Shown piece after piece: positions 22,738-34,500 of a stretch of 43,800 nucleotides of DNA. The stretch comes from Blattamonas nauphoetae. Its lineage: Eukaryota > Preaxostyla > Oxymonadida. A program made the translations under genes and the position numbers. Below the pieces are notes generated by a model, which searched no databases, was not told where the DNA came from, and worked only from the letters and a program-made list of their open reading frames with translations. Each line of letters opens with the position of its first letter. Positions within the stretch are counted from its first letter, which is position 1. The stretch lies in contig JARBJD010000480.1 of assembly GCA_033064195.1 (NCBI GenBank), positions 1 to 43,800 of the forward strand, read 5' to 3'.

Positions 22738-23135
22738 TCCAGTCCTGGACATGTCCGGATCGTCCTCCCCATCTTAATTTGTCTTCGTCTTCCATTTTCT
22801 CTCAGAACCTCTTAAATCGCAATTTGAATTCACTTGTCGATTCAAGCATTCTATTGTCCTGCTTCACATCATTCTTGTCTCAAGTGAATCCAAATTCATG
22901 GAAATCAGTACAGCTTTCAAAAGCCGTTTCTCCTCACAATGTATGACATCATAATGGAATGATGTTTGAAAAAATCACATCATCAGTGTGTATCTCCATT
23001 GTTTTTTACACTTTATCGATCTCATTCTCTTCATTAGTGTGGCGTGGATATCCCAATCAAACCGCAACCTGTTAAGGACTGAAAGAGATGAGATAAGACA
23101 ACTCATACCATCAGTATTCATCTCCATTGTTATTC
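22738..23135 (+). repeat. interspersed block L, copy 1, with an internal tandem dimer
   Basis: Starts at a GGACATGTCC palindrome and matches 40685-41085 in direct orientation (for example TTGTCTTCGTC, then CTCTCAGAACCTC/CTTTCAGGACCTC, then GAATCCAAATTC). Within it the phrase CATCAGTRTGYATCTCC plus TTGTT occurs twice, at about 22981 and 23108, 127 bases apart. The other copy has the same two phrases about 128 bases apart (40929, 41057). Non-coding as far as seen; it may be a shared 5' region of two genes or a transposable block. Confidence 0.6.
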
Positions 23136-23251
23136 CGGCTCTTTCCGTACCATTGGACGTCAGTTAGAACGTGTCCAACAGGAGTTAATGGCCTGGTGTC
23201 CCGCCTCTTCTGTATTATGTGATCACAACCAATTCAGAGGCACAATCGTTG

Positions 23252-23741
23252 ATGATTCAGTACGCTTCGATCATTGTGGGTATTGCGTCCATCATCATAC
23301 CAATGACTGTTCTCCTTACTCAATACATTCAGACCGTCTCTTCACTCAAGAAGGAGCGAAGAGAAATCTCCTTCCAGATCTCCATTGGGCGGAAAGATGA
23401 TGTGTTGCGTCTGAAGCAAAGGCTGGACAATACAGATGGAGGAATTGATGGCGACACAGTCGTGTCGACACACTTTGGGATTCCGACAGCTCAATCGCAC
23501 ATGAACACAATGAACGAATGACAAGGCTGGATTCAACGAAAACGAGATGGAGTTGGGATCGACTCAAGGAGAGGAGAATGAGGAGGAGAAGCTGAAGATG
23601 GAGCTGATTTCACAAGGAATGAATCCTCAGAAGATTACGATGATGCAGATGCAGGGGATGTCGCTCCAACAAATTGCCGAAATGACGGGGAAGAACAAGA
23701 ATGATGAAGATGATGATGAGAAGGAAGAGACGAAGTCATAA
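23252..23741 (+). CDS. possible small single-pass membrane protein
   Basis: From the first in-frame ATG (23252) the frame MIQYASIIVGIASIIIPM continues with VLLTQYIQ, one clear membrane helix. A basic helix follows (SSLKKERREISFQ) with an acidic, Gly-containing segment. A second frame at 23547-23741 is Met/Gln-rich then acidic (KMELISQGMNPQKITMMQMQ, ending in a run of Asp, Glu and Lys). A phase-0 splice from GACACA|GTCGTG (about 23459) to AACGAG|ATGGAG (23546) would join them into about 133 residues. Without the splice the first frame ends at 23521. I do not recognise the family. Both halves look protein-like in composition, but expression is unproven. Block L lies immediately upstream. Confidence 0.35.
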
Positions 23742-24031
23742 AAAAGTGAAGATAGAAGCAGAAGAAAAGAAGAAGGCGGAGGCAGAGGAGAAGGAAAACA
23801 AAAAAAGAAGAAAGGTCGAAGTGACTTGACCCCACAGTAACAGGAACTGCTCCACCAAATTCATACGATGTCGAGCTTCAACACAACATCGTTCTCCATC
23901 CGCGTTGTGATTACTTTGATTCTCCTAGTCGTTGGTTTGTGTCTCAAGACATTCATCACTCATTGTCTACACACTTCTAGCTGACTTCCTAATTTTCCAT
24001 AGCATATAGGATAAAATTGCATCCGCCATCC

Positions 24032-24187
24032 TCACATCCATTCATCACCCTCATTCGTCAGATCCACTCATCACCCTCACTCGTCACATCCACTCCTCAC
24101 TCTCACTCGTCACATCCACTCATCACCCTCACTCGTCACATCCACTCCTCACTCTCACTTGTCACATCCACTCATCACCCTCACTTG
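24032..24187. repeat. 26-base tandem repeat, six copies
   Basis: Six units of 26 bases, TCACATCCACTCATCACCCT plus CACTCG with variants, begin at about 24032, 24058, 24084, 24110, 24136 and 24162. Two sub-types alternate (CATCACCCTC versus CCTCACTCTC), which suggests the array grew by duplication of a dimer. The sequence is C- and T-rich with almost no G on the plus strand. Confidence 0.85.
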
Positions 24188-24439
24188 TCACCTACTCTCC
24201 TCCACCAACGACTCTTTCGATTGAGCTTTTCCAGGCGGAAACATCAGCCCTTTCTGCCCTATATTTATCCTCCATTGCCAATGAGTTCGATCGATCAAGA
24301 TTAACTGTTAGAGAATGAAAGTATCTCTCACATTTCACCTGCAATCAAGGTAACAGATCCATTTGATCTTGTTACATGATGTATCAATCCACTTCACAGT
24401 CTTTTCAATAACTTCGTTCGATCCCACCCTTTTTCAAAA

Positions 24440-24540
24440 CTTACGAGCTGTGACCTCCTAATTAGGCGCTGTCCGAGGACGGACAGCGCCTCACCTTGTC
24501 CGGACAACTGCTCCTCCTTACCGTGTGATGATTTTCCTGA
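24440..24540. repeat. palindromic segment with a perfect hairpin, related to repeat R
   Basis: GGCGCTGTCC (24465-24474), a six-base loop, then GGACAGCGCC (24481-24490): a perfect 10-base stem, extendable by one A-T pair. Immediately upstream is CTCCTAATTAGG, also found at the palindrome of repeat R (21878, and similar at 40530). Downstream is TGTCCGGACA. It may be a fragment of repeat R. It could act as a structured RNA element, but there is no gene close enough to show this. Confidence 0.5.
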
Positions 24541-25230
24541 AGTGGTTAAGCTATTTGACACTTTTGGACCTGGGAGAGGTTTGAAGAAAGTGTGGGATGA
24601 TAGTTCGGATCAACATTCCAAAGTCAAAGAAGCAGGGAACGGCGGAAAATTTCGTGAAAACAAGAATCTAACGATATTTGTAAAAATTAAAGAACACAAA
24701 GACTTCTCTGTTTTGAGATCATCAGGAAACTGACCAGTTTATGGGGTTGATCAATAATGGACAAAACTGGATGGTCACAATTAACCAGCCTGAATTGATT
24801 GATTCGAGTCGTGAGTTGAAGACACACTGTTGATCTCACTCTTCACCCTAATCGAACGCTCATTCAGTTGCTGTCCATATCACAAAACACAAGAACACTA
24901 ACCTAGGGTTTTCCATACAATAGGACTTAGTACCTCCCATATACCTTGCGGTCGACTCAGCTCAACCCTCTTCACTGTTCTTTGCCCATCTCCTCGAATG
25001 TCAACTTAGAATCCACAGTGAACTTGCGCTCGAAGAAACCGTTTTCCACGGTGATCACTCCTTATTAGGGATTAACCTACCAGCCCAACGTTATTCTGTG
25101 AGACCCTCACTCAATTCATATCCGTCACTCGCACTGCCCTTCTTTCACAGACGCGGGATGATATCGTCTAAACACTTCAGACACTCGCTTTTGCCATCAC
25201 CATCCACCTCCCCAAGTTGGACATTTCTGT
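24541..25230. other. intergenic stretch without a recognised gene
   Basis: A 63-codon plus-strand frame at 24542-24733 is Lys-rich and has no motif. Nothing else supportable before the kinase relic. Confidence 0.35.
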
Positions 25231-25239
25231 CAAGAAACG

Positions 25240-25640
25240 GCTCTTCACGACCCCAATCACCGTCTCTGCTCAAAGTGAACCATAGCCTCCACATGGAAGC
25301 GTCGTTTCGTCGGAAGAATGGATTCGACAGCTCCTCGCCGACTGTATCATGTTGGCTCCGTCAACAAGTTGTTCATCTGGACATAAAGCCAGAACATATC
25401 TTCTGCATTGAGAATGGGCATTCCTAGCTGACCTATTTTGCATTGAGCCACGTCACAAATTGGACGTTGCCGTCGGATCCCATCCACCGACGTATGCCGC
25501 TGATTCATTCTCACCCGACGCCTCACCGTTCGAAGCGCGTGTATATGTTGAAAAGCCGACAAATGGAGGACTTTGGGATCAGCAACAAGACACCCCACCC
25601 AGCTGTAGTAACCGAATCTTAACTTGTCTCCTCGTTCTGA
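25240..25640 (+). pseudogene. protein-kinase catalytic-domain relic
   Basis: Pieces of a serine/threonine kinase occur in the right order in shifting frames. Helix alphaE is SEEWIRQLLA (25309-25340). The catalytic-loop block is VVHLDIKPEHIF (25368-25403), where the HxDxKxxN pattern has His in place of Asn. LTYFALSHVT (25428-25457) stands where LADFGLS would be. VGSHPPTY...SPDASPFEARVYV (25470-25550) stands for the activation-loop end and alphaF. Stops and frame changes separate the pieces and the N-lobe is not recognisable. The line of descent looks like the kinases that oxymonads carry attached to large surface or armadillo-type proteins. A host gene relic; the adjacent beta-helix relic starts about 300 bases downstream. 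Confidence 0.6.
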
Positions 25641-25899
25641 CACTCCAAAACCAGTCCAAACACATCGTAGATCCATCGACACCGTCCCCCCACTTTATGT
25701 TATCCTTCGCGTGATATCCACTCAAACCAGCAGGATCGCCTCTGATTATATCGATGACATCGTTTCGTGGGACCCAAACACAAACATTTCTCAGACATTC
25801 TCCACAACCACAGATTTCCATAAAACTCCATCAAACACATCACACCCAACGATGGAGACAGAATCTACGGGCTCAACACTCCTCTCGCCCATACACTCG

Positions 25900-28650
25900 T
25901 TTGACTACACTGCGATCTCAAAGCTGGCATAACAGGTTGACGGCATGTCGATGGAAACAGATTCAAGCGAGTCAGTGTGGAACCTGGTGGATTCGAAGCG
26001 ACGAGAGTCGGAGAGCTGATCACAGTCCCCGAAACCAATTTCACGTTGTGCACATCACACTATTCAGCTGGGGGAATGCAAGTTGAATACATCACAACTG
26101 TGGCTATGTCGGACTGCCGTTTCCACAACATTTCCACTTCCAGCATCCCCTCACCATCCAAGGAAGTCCCAGTTCGTCAGACCACGCTCGTCTGCGGGAA
26201 CTCGTTCTCTTTCGTGTCGAACGGTCTGTATGGAACCATCATCCGCGACATCAACGCCGACGGCGACTTCCTCGCTTCCAATCTGACCGTCTCATCTAAC
26301 CACGCACACAACGAGGCTGGATACACCGACTCCCAACGAAAGGTTTATTCGTCTAGTGTGACAGTCAGGGATTGTTTCTTCAACGGTTGCATGGAAGCTC
26401 AAAGCTTAGGCGGTCTGTATTTCCAAGGAAACGGCAAGTTTGAAGTCATCCACTGCAAGTTCGTCGATTGTCATGCCACATCATCTGGCTCACATGGAGG
26501 AGCCTTTGCGTATCACACGGACAGTACCACGGAAGCCAGCACACTCAACGTGTCGCTCATCCAACAGAGCTTTGATCACGATGAATGGCGTCTTGTCTGA
26601 ACTCTCACTCAGCTCAGTGGAAGCCACGATATCGGAAGAACCTCGCCGAAGTGCGGTCTATTTTGGATATTCTTATGAGCCAATCAAATGAAACACATTC
26701 CGACGTTCTCCGACGTCATCATCCAGAGAGGGGATTGCTCGGCAGGTGGACCAACCTTCTCATTCACTTTTCAGTAGGCTCCAAAGTTTGAAGGGGAATT
26801 CGATCCACGCACACTCTTCCACACTCCCTCTCCATCTCTGACCACTGTCAGCCAGCCGACTGTGTCTGCCAACTCACAGAATCAGTGGAAGTGGGTGGAA
26901 GGGAGAAAGATCACTCTAAATCGCGATGAAGTAATAGCAGAGGGATTCTGCTGGCTTCCTCCGACGAAGTACAGCTCGCACCGCGATCTCATTCCCCGAA
27001 CAGGATCCGCATTCGAGGTGACGATCGTTCTGGAAGCGGGAGAGTAAGGGGAGAGTGATGTGAACTTCCGAGAACGTGATTTGGATATGAGCGCAGTGTC
27101 GACATCGGAGATAATTTTTAAGGATAGAGGATCGATGACTGTACTTCTTCGAGTCGCAGCTGGTGTTCAAGTGATTCTCTCGACTGTTCAGTTCGTTAGT
27201 CCACAACAACGAACCCCATCACAAATCGAAGGAATGGGAGGAAAGATCACAACAACTGGATTTGAGATCGCCAACATTTCGTTTTCAAGTGGACACCTGC
27301 TCGACTGTTACTCCAACAGGTGTGATCGTCTCGTCGTCATTTTCAAACTGTTACTGCTCTTCAACTGGGCTTGGTGAGTGGGTGTTTGTGGAAGGATACA
27401 CTGTCGCATCTCTCATTGTCCCATCATCGTGGTCGATCACTCCACAACTATCGAACCCGACTGATGTCGCAAATCTTGTGGAGACAGACATGAACGAGTT
27501 AGCCGATTTTAACAACCGCACTGTGAGTCTGCTACTCAACTTCATAATGGGGATGCAACCAGTTTGAAGTCGCCTTGTCGCATCTGGCTGGTGTTGGTTT
27601 TCACACAATCTCAGTCGTCGACTCCATTTCTCTGAGCGAAACGCTCTCGTTCTCGACAAACGACATCACATTGTCAAGTCCCTCGCCGTCGACAACCATC
27701 TCAGTGTCGTCAACCGCAGCATTCTCTACATCTGGGTACACTCTGACATTCGTCACTACTCTTTGATGGACTCTCTCAAGATCGATCGACAGCATTCATT
27801 TCACTTGTGGTGACAGTGAACGTGCAAGATGACACTGAAACTTCGCCAAAGTTCACTCGCTCTTCTGGGAATGGGGCAGTGTTTTCTGTGTCTCTGTCAT
27901 TATCGAATTCACTCAACCTGAACACTGTGCATTTCTCGAAATGTGAATCGGAGAAGGGAGGCCCGCTATTTGTGGATGTGTCTGACTCGACGTCTGCTAA
28001 CAAAGTGCCATTCGTTGGAGTGACGTTTAGAACAGGATCAGAGAAGAATGTTGGAACATCTGGAAACAATCTGTTTTTGAAGTGCTCATCGATGTCGTCC
28101 GCCTTCAAAACAGAAATTACCTCGCTCTCGCCCCCGCGACCAAAGAAACCACTGATCTGATTCTGAACAATTTCTACGGAATGGACTCGTCACACGCCGA
28201 AGTGTCGCTGCTCCAGATTTGGAATGAACACACGAGTGGGGATGTGAATGTTGTGACATCTGGTCATTCGCATGTCAACTGTGGGCTCGTCCAGCTTCCA
28301 CCTCTCCCCTTCCACTCCGACCAGCACGCCCTTCATGGAACCTTCCCCCGTCTTCCCCGCACACTCACCTGCTGAATCGATGTCACGGCAGGCATCCATG
28401 CCTTCCTTTTCGCAGCTGGATGCGTGGATTGTGGAGCTGATGGAGTGGAGGGAAGATCCGATCCAAACACCGAGATCTCGAAGTGCCTGCAATTCGATGA
28501 AAGTTTCGAGGAAGTCGGTGTCACAATCGGAGCAGAGGGCACAATCAACGACGCCAGTGTTCACAACAAACGAAGATGAATCAACCAACAAAGCATTCGA
28601 TACGCTTTGATATGTCTCCCCAAACTCAACTTGCGTCGATGATTCAGATT
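25900..28650 (+). pseudogene. long beta-helix surface-protein relic
   Basis: The longest surface-protein remnant in the window. It has open stretches at 25977-26600, 27262-27567, 27575-27766, 27807-28160 and 28160-28375 in different frames. Typical coils are TVAMSDCRFHNISTSSI, VTVRDCFFNGCMEAQSLGGL, FEVIHCKFVDCHATSSGSHG, ITTTGFEIANISFSSGHLL, VVDSISLSETLSFSTNDITL and NLNTVHFSKCESEKGGPLFV. A NPTDVANLVETDMNELADF block at about 27450-27510 divides two beta-helix domains, a spacing I recall in this family. GDVNVVTSGHSHVNCG (28240-28290) follows. The order matches a single large ectodomain, but at least six frame breaks or stops interrupt it, and there is no signal peptide, Pro stalk or membrane helix. 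Short introns cannot explain all breaks. A dead copy of a host gene. Confidence 0.65.
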
Positions 28651-28708
28651 GACCAGCTGCGAACTTCACGGAACAACCCGTCGATGTTATCGAGAAGAGA
28701 CTCGACGA

Positions 28709-29125
28709 CTATTCAAGACCAGTGTCAGCGTTCTTGATCTTTATCCTCATCGCTTTGACTACCAGTTCCACTCCGGTCGTCTCAACAATCACTTCAATCT
28801 TCATTCCATTCAATCCAGCTGACAAGTTTGTGATTCGAGCTGGCTGATCTAGGACAGTGAACAACAGCGGAATAAACTGTCCCAATCCATCGTCGTTCGT
28901 GATCGATTCAATTGTGTATTTCTGTCCAAATGTCAAAGCAACAGCCAAATCTGTGTCATCATCAGACATAGTCTCGCCCACTCTCCTCAGCCTGAAGGGA
29001 GTGTCTTCCTCGCAGAACAGAACGCTCATGACAGCAGAAGTGGAGAAGCAATAGGTCGCTTGCCCGTCGACCTGATCGACTTCCTCGTGTTCACAGACTC
29101 CACTCTGGGATCGTGCGGATCGCAC
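28709..29125 (-). pseudogene. opposed fragment of a surface-protein repeat domain
   Basis: On the minus strand a 138-codon open frame contains LAVALTFGQKYTIESITND, DQPARITNLSAGLNGMKIEV and IVETTGVELVV. This recalls the Ig-like or Big-type repeats that follow the beta-helix part in oxymonad surface proteins (pattern: L.YG..Y.V.S...PARIT..S..L). Only one repeat is present. It lies tail-to-tail with the beta-helix relic that ends near 28650, so an inversion or an independent insertion separated it from its original partner. No start, signal or anchor is present. Confidence 0.45.
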
Positions 29126-29680
29126 TCATCGCCCTACTGCTCACTCGATGCTCGTCTTCATCAGCAGGGAAGACTACGGTTTGTCTGACACAACCACCCG
29201 AAGTTGTGTCCGACAATAAACTTGACAGTTTATCCTCTCTAACACTCGACTCTTGGCCTTTCTGTGTTCTCGACAGTCTTCTGTGCATCTCTTGCCTGAT
29301 CAGCAGCGAGAGTGACACTCTCGTTGAGTTGTACTGAAGAGTGGTACGTAATTGGACTTGTCAAAAGCAAGACAGATCCAGTGTCCCTCTCTCGCCATGC
29401 TCGCCATGATCACAATCAAATGGCCCTTCAGTTCAGAGCAATCTGTCCTCCTTCATCATCTACAACGCAACGAAGATTTTGTCACAGTTGCAGAAGATCA
29501 AAACGAATCGCTTAGAGAAGGCGATCTCGTTTCTTAATCCCAACGTTGAAGGTTTTCCTTGTTAGTTCCATCATTTTCTTGTTTCTTCACAGAAATGAGC
29601 GATCTTGCGTAGCCCGAGACCATCCACCCAACACTCTCTATCATCATCGCCGATCAGATCAGAGATTCGCCACAGATCTG
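29126..29680. other. intergenic stretch without a recognised gene
   Basis: Short Ser/Leu-rich frames on both strands (29113-29337 plus, 29091-29318 minus) overlap each other and show no motif. No repeat recognised. Confidence 0.35.
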
Positions 29681-29697
29681 GGATGGCACCCGACCAT

Positions 29698-30299
29698 GCT
29701 GTGAATCATCTGATTGTGGACGAGAAGACTCTCGACTGTCTCGTCATCGAATCCACGAAGTCGTGACACTTCACCAAGCTGACAGGGTACGGTCTGCCAT
29801 ATTCTCTATTCATTCATGTTCCAGACTCGTCATCTGATTCGCTTTCCCATCTCAACAAAGTGGCACAGTGGAAGGGGAAGAAGATCGAAAACAACGACAC
29901 GCCGACGAAGGTAGATACGGTGATGTTGTTGTGTGTGAATGCGGATCTGATGGAACAAGTGGCGAACGGACATATCTCAAAGCCAATCATCATGATCGAC
30001 CAGGGCTATAGTTTGTTCATTTCATTCCTTTCTTCTCGTCTCTCTCCCATGCTCTCTCTTCCTACTCTCAATCCTTTCTATCATTCTCTCCTCTCATCTT
30101 TTTCAGATATTTGGGACGAATCTGTGCGGCGACGACCTTCCTTGAGCTGAATGTCAATGTGTCATCCGCTGTGGCTGATCGGAAGGAGGCAAAGAAGAAA
30201 ATGAAGCGCGGAACCTTGGGCGGGAAGAAGCCAATCTCCCCCCACCGACATTCGAAGGACATGATTAAATCGGAAAAAAATGAGAAGAAAGAAGACTAG
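29698..30299 (+). pseudogene. unrecognised protein with an in-frame stop, possibly two exons
   Basis: One frame can be read from about 29683 (MAPDHAVNHLIVDEKTLDCL, VIESTKS) through a TGA at about 29764 into HFTKLTGYGLPYSLFIHVPD, then NKVAQWKGKKIENNDTPTKV and VANGHISKPIIMIDQGY near 30009. The composition is that of a folded soluble protein. After GGCTATA|GTTTG a pyrimidine-rich stretch ends in TTTTTCAG (30106), which looks like an intron. The following exon is open in a Lys-rich frame (YLGRICAATTFLELNVNVSS to 30299), but the phase does not match it. With the in-phase join the protein would end 18 residues later. The TGA stands where Trp would fit, so the gene seems dead or is misread. I do not recognise the family. 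Confidence 0.3.
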
Positions 30300-31463
30300 G
30301 CAGCCAAGAAGACACTGCAAAACGAAGAGAAGAAGAAGGAAGAGCGAAGAGGAAAGAGCAAAACAAGAAGAGAGAAGAGGAAACGGCGAAACAAGAAGAG
30401 AGAAGACGGACGAGCGAAGAAGCAAGAACACATGGATGAGAGCTCAGAGTTAGCCGAATCCCACACGGAGGAGGTGAATGATGATCAATCCCATTCCATC
30501 ATTTCTTCGATCCATTTTCTAAACATCTTACCTTTTGATTCAAATCAAGTTTAATCTTATTATCATCATAATACGCTAGCTTAATTGATGTATAAAGGAG
30601 AAATGGACACCATTCGTTCTGATCAACCCATTGCACATAAAAAGGTACCTTCTCAGCAGATCTTTGACCTCTATATCTCGAAACAGTCCAGCCCTGTCCT
30701 TAGAATGTCCTCACCAGTCATTTCCTCAAAGATCGTGAATTATTGACATGGCGTGGATTATTGACACTACTATCACGAACGGGATGTGTGTCCAGTTCCG
30801 AACGCATCGTATGTCTCCGCTCGCTCGTAATTCAGAACAGGCAGATGCCTGGTTGGGTCGTGCTCCGATCCTACACACACGAACCTCGATTGGCACTTGT
30901 GTGGAAGAGAGCGTCGAATTAGAAGCGTGATCCACTTTGAGATCGGACACGGAGTGGGAATCAACACGGATGATTTGGGTGATCGTGAAGAAAGCGATTC
31001 GGTGACTGGACAACCAAACAAGTCGAGTTGGTCGAAACACAGAACGTGTGCGGAGATGTGCCGATTGAGTGACATTGTCAGAAAGGTGGACGAGTGGGAT
31101 GGGTTTTGGATTGTGTGGTGACTGTTGTGTTGCTTCGGATGGATAAGTGCTGTCTCGCCCGCCTTACCTGATTCGGTCACTGCCACTGTGTGAAGGATGT
31201 TGTGGACAGAAGACGCACTTGATTGACAGGCAGACAAGAGAAGGAGTTTGGACGAAAGTGAAGTGGGAAGTGTTGGTGATGATCCGAAGACCAGAATTGG
31301 ATCGAGTCTGAATGAAGGCGGGGAGGACTGGAATTGTGGACAATCCTCATTGTCGAGTGTCGAATGCTGTGGAGTGCTCGGCCAATCAAACGAAGAGCAG
31401 GCTGATCAGTGCATGTCCGAATTGACTACCATCGTAGACCTGACAATTCTCGCACCATTGTGA
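30300..31463. other. left flank of the DIRS fossil; no firm gene
   Basis: 30300-30450 is a purine-rich AAGAAGAGAG tract giving Lys/Glu/Arg-rich frames. Minus-strand translation at 30773-31237 contains FLTMSLNRHISAHVLCF. A similar stretch, VLTTSLDQHISTHSVF, lies at about 36345-36400 on the minus strand beyond the mobile element, with about 60 bases alignable in direct orientation. These could be pieces of one old gene family. No start or splice chain was found. Confidence 0.35.
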
Positions 31464-31549
31464 GGACTTCGATAAATCTCAGTCCACAACCAAACCGGGT
31501 CCCTCAACATACGAGAGAGTGCCATGCATTTAATAAGGGCTGGCCTAAA
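31464..31549 (+). repeat. left inverted terminal repeat of the DIRS fossil
   Basis: Bases 31464-31515 are the perfect reverse complement of 35486-35537 (52 of 52 by eye). Bases 31503-31549 are the reverse complement of 35844-35890 (about 46 of 47). So this one segment pairs with two separate places at the right end, as a DIRS left terminal repeat should. Confidence 0.8.
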
Positions 31550-34500
31550 TCAAATTCGACAAACACAGACGTTCTGACGCCTCATAGTCCTTCACGCCGC
31601 TCCTTTCTGAAGGGAAGCATCAACACGCAATCAAAACAACTCTATCAAGCTTATTTGACAACAACCCAGTTCACTGCATTCTGAAATGTTCATGTCCGTT
31701 TTAACTCAATCGAGGATGAATTTAACATCAAGAAAGTTTCCAAGTACTGATGATGAGCTCATTACTGGTTCCTCCCGCTCAAACAGTGGGAAACGAACTT
31801 AAACTGGACACCAAACAAGACGAAGATCTGACATCTCGACTTCTTTTTCACATCAAAGAAAGCAACAGTTCCTCCGAGATGCAAAAGAAATGTTCGTATC
31901 AGTTTTCCACAGAATATCATGAGCGATTCTGATATATTCTTTGGCCGCACGGACAAAATGGCGTCAGGAATCCAGTCCACACAGGAGGGAATCAACGGCG
32001 GTTCCGACCAATCTCATACCGTTTTTTGCTATTTGGAAAGGAGCAATATATTGTTACTCAGGCAGCAGAAGGATTTCTCGACTCGTTCCACAAGATGGAG
32101 AGGGTCGTTGTTCGGCAATTTGGATTCCTACTAGGACTAGCGTCGATCAGTCCCTGAGGCGTATCGGATCGTGGAAATCACCCATTCCGTGGTTATTCCC
32201 ACTTTAACCGCAGTAGCATGGTATTATTGTCTCGAAAACAGGATCGTCCTTCGAACCCACAAGATCACGGTCTGGTGTTGTCATTGCCCGATCAATGATA
32301 ACGGACCGCTTCATAGTTCGATTCAAGAACATCCACGAGCAATACAGGCACATCCTCTTCATCTGGTCATCCGAGACCAAGTTCAGCTAACCTCACCATA
32401 AATAGGCCTCCCAATTGGAAACAACACTGTTCTCAGTCTTACTGACGGAATAAAACTCCTCTGACACTATCGTGAGGTCAAAGATCCGTATCTCTGAAGA
32501 CGAAGTGAATCAACGATCGGTTGCAGTTTCGTAGTGCGGCAGACATTACAGCGGGACAGGAATATTGTCGTCGAAGTGAAACAATAGATGATGATGAACC
32601 TGAACACATCCTTCTCCTCGCGCTTCAACCAAACCGACGCAGTCAAGAAAGTGTCAGTAGTGAATAAACCCAGGGTTGTTACCTTCACAAGATCACCACA
32701 AAATTGAGGGATTGTGGATTGCACGGACTTGGAGGGCAAATCGAGTGTTCAGCACTTCATTCCCTCTCACAATCAAGGAACAATTCTTCCACAGAAATAC
32801 CTACTCTGAAGTGAACGGTGCAGCAGAAGAAGGCACCAACCAGTGTCAATCGGACAGGGACCTCACAATCGCAATCTGTGACACCTCCTTTGGGGCTGTT
32901 CTTCAACGAGAGGAGAGGATCCTTCTCAACAACGAAGACGAAGCGGCTCAATCCCTAACAGTGGATCAACTTCATCTCCAAACATGATTAGGAATCAAAC
33001 TTTAACAAACCATCCTCGGAAGGATGAAGTCTCACCTTCGCATGCTGGAACATATCTGACATCTATTTCATGTCTATTTTTGCAACTTAACTTCGGCCAG
33101 TATCAATGCCCATGAAAACCAATATATTGATGATAGTTATCTCGTTCATCGGACATCGCTCACTCCAACGGGAACGGTTAGTGTGTAGATCAGTGGAGAG
33201 ACAGCGACGGTGGTAGCAACTCCGAATCAAGTAGTGAAGGGAACGAGGGGTTTATTGCTGAAAAGGTTGGATATGCCTCGTCTGGACCATATTCAGTCAG
33301 AACACAGGCCGAAGATATTCTCGTCAGAATCAACAGTGGTGTCGTCAAGAGATGAATAGACTCTTTCACAAGTGACATATGATCTCCGAGCGTCGTCTCT
33401 CGCCGCAAGCTATTTCCCCAACATCAATCCATTCTGCGGATTCATCACTCTCGGCAGAGGGGAACAGACCTGCAATTGTTCTTGATGGAACGATTTTTGG
33501 ATAAGAGAACCCGAAGCGGAAGCAACACTTTCAACATCGCATTGTCTCACTCCAACTCAACAACTTTCGCTGGAGAAACGCCTATTCCACCGTAATACCA
33601 ACGACGGGTTCTCGGCTTCTTGTTTTGGGACGAGTGAACCATCATGTACCGTTCGGTTGTCGGAACGAAGAGTAAATGACTGAGGGATCAGCTTGGGGAT
33701 AGCACAGTTTCAGCCTGATGGACGACAGACATCCAGAATTAGGTCTGTCAAACCCACGTTCCTCTCCCTAGCCACAGACTCCAGCCCTGGACTCAGACAT
33801 CGAAACATTGGTCATCCAGATTGAATGAACCACGACAGACGAATCATTGTAATGCATCCTGCATTGGACAGAAGATGAATCACAAATCACTTGGCAGATT
33901 TTCGTCGAGATCGAAACTCTGAAGTTATATGTTAGTGTGCGACAAAATTCACATCCTCCACGAAACCCTTCTGGTAGAGACAGATCGCACGCGTGTTTAT
34001 GAGATCGCAATAGGCACCTAATCTCGGTAGCAACGTCTCCAAATGTCACTGACAACTCATGGTTATTCCATCGAACACTCGATCATGTCGCTCGAGGGGA
34101 TCCTTGAAAAAGATGGAAGGAAGACATTTCTGGAGGGGAAGGGCTTTGGAAGAGAGATACAAGTAAGATTTTGGTGAATCGATACTAGCAGAACGATATC
34201 ACATTTGAAGGAACTGCAAATGAAATGAGTGTCGGAATACTTGGAATATCTCGGCTGGATGAGTCTTGTGATTAGTGAACGGGACAAGGAAGTCGAGAGG
34301 GAATATGAAGAAGAAAGAGCCACAAGGAGAATTTCAAAACTGGCGGAGAAGAAAGGTACCAATACATAGCAATCAATCAAACAGTTCACATTGGCGCCGT
34401 CATGTCTCTGTGCTACCAACTATCTCTCAACTCTCTCACAGTTGTTTAGACTCAAGTCTCAACACATCACGACATTTAAAGTGTTCTCTCCGAAATTACA

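Noticed and set aside
24032-24187. CRISPR array
   Set aside because: The 26-base units are contiguous with no spacers; it is a simple tandem repeat.
24895-25075. Interstitial telomere-like repeats (CCTAGGG, ATTAGGG)
   Set aside because: Only isolated single occurrences, no tandem run.
4740-29770. Reassigned stop codons (TAA/TAG read as Gln, known in some oxymonads such as Streblomastix)
   Set aside because: In-frame stops in relics fall where Lys, Glu or Trp is expected and accompany frame changes, while intact genes end at TAA and TAG exactly at the family C-termini. Standard code fits.
32860-32960. RNase H-like block as firm evidence of the retroelement's coding region
   Set aside because: The resemblance is short and could be chance; the classification rests on the terminal structure instead.
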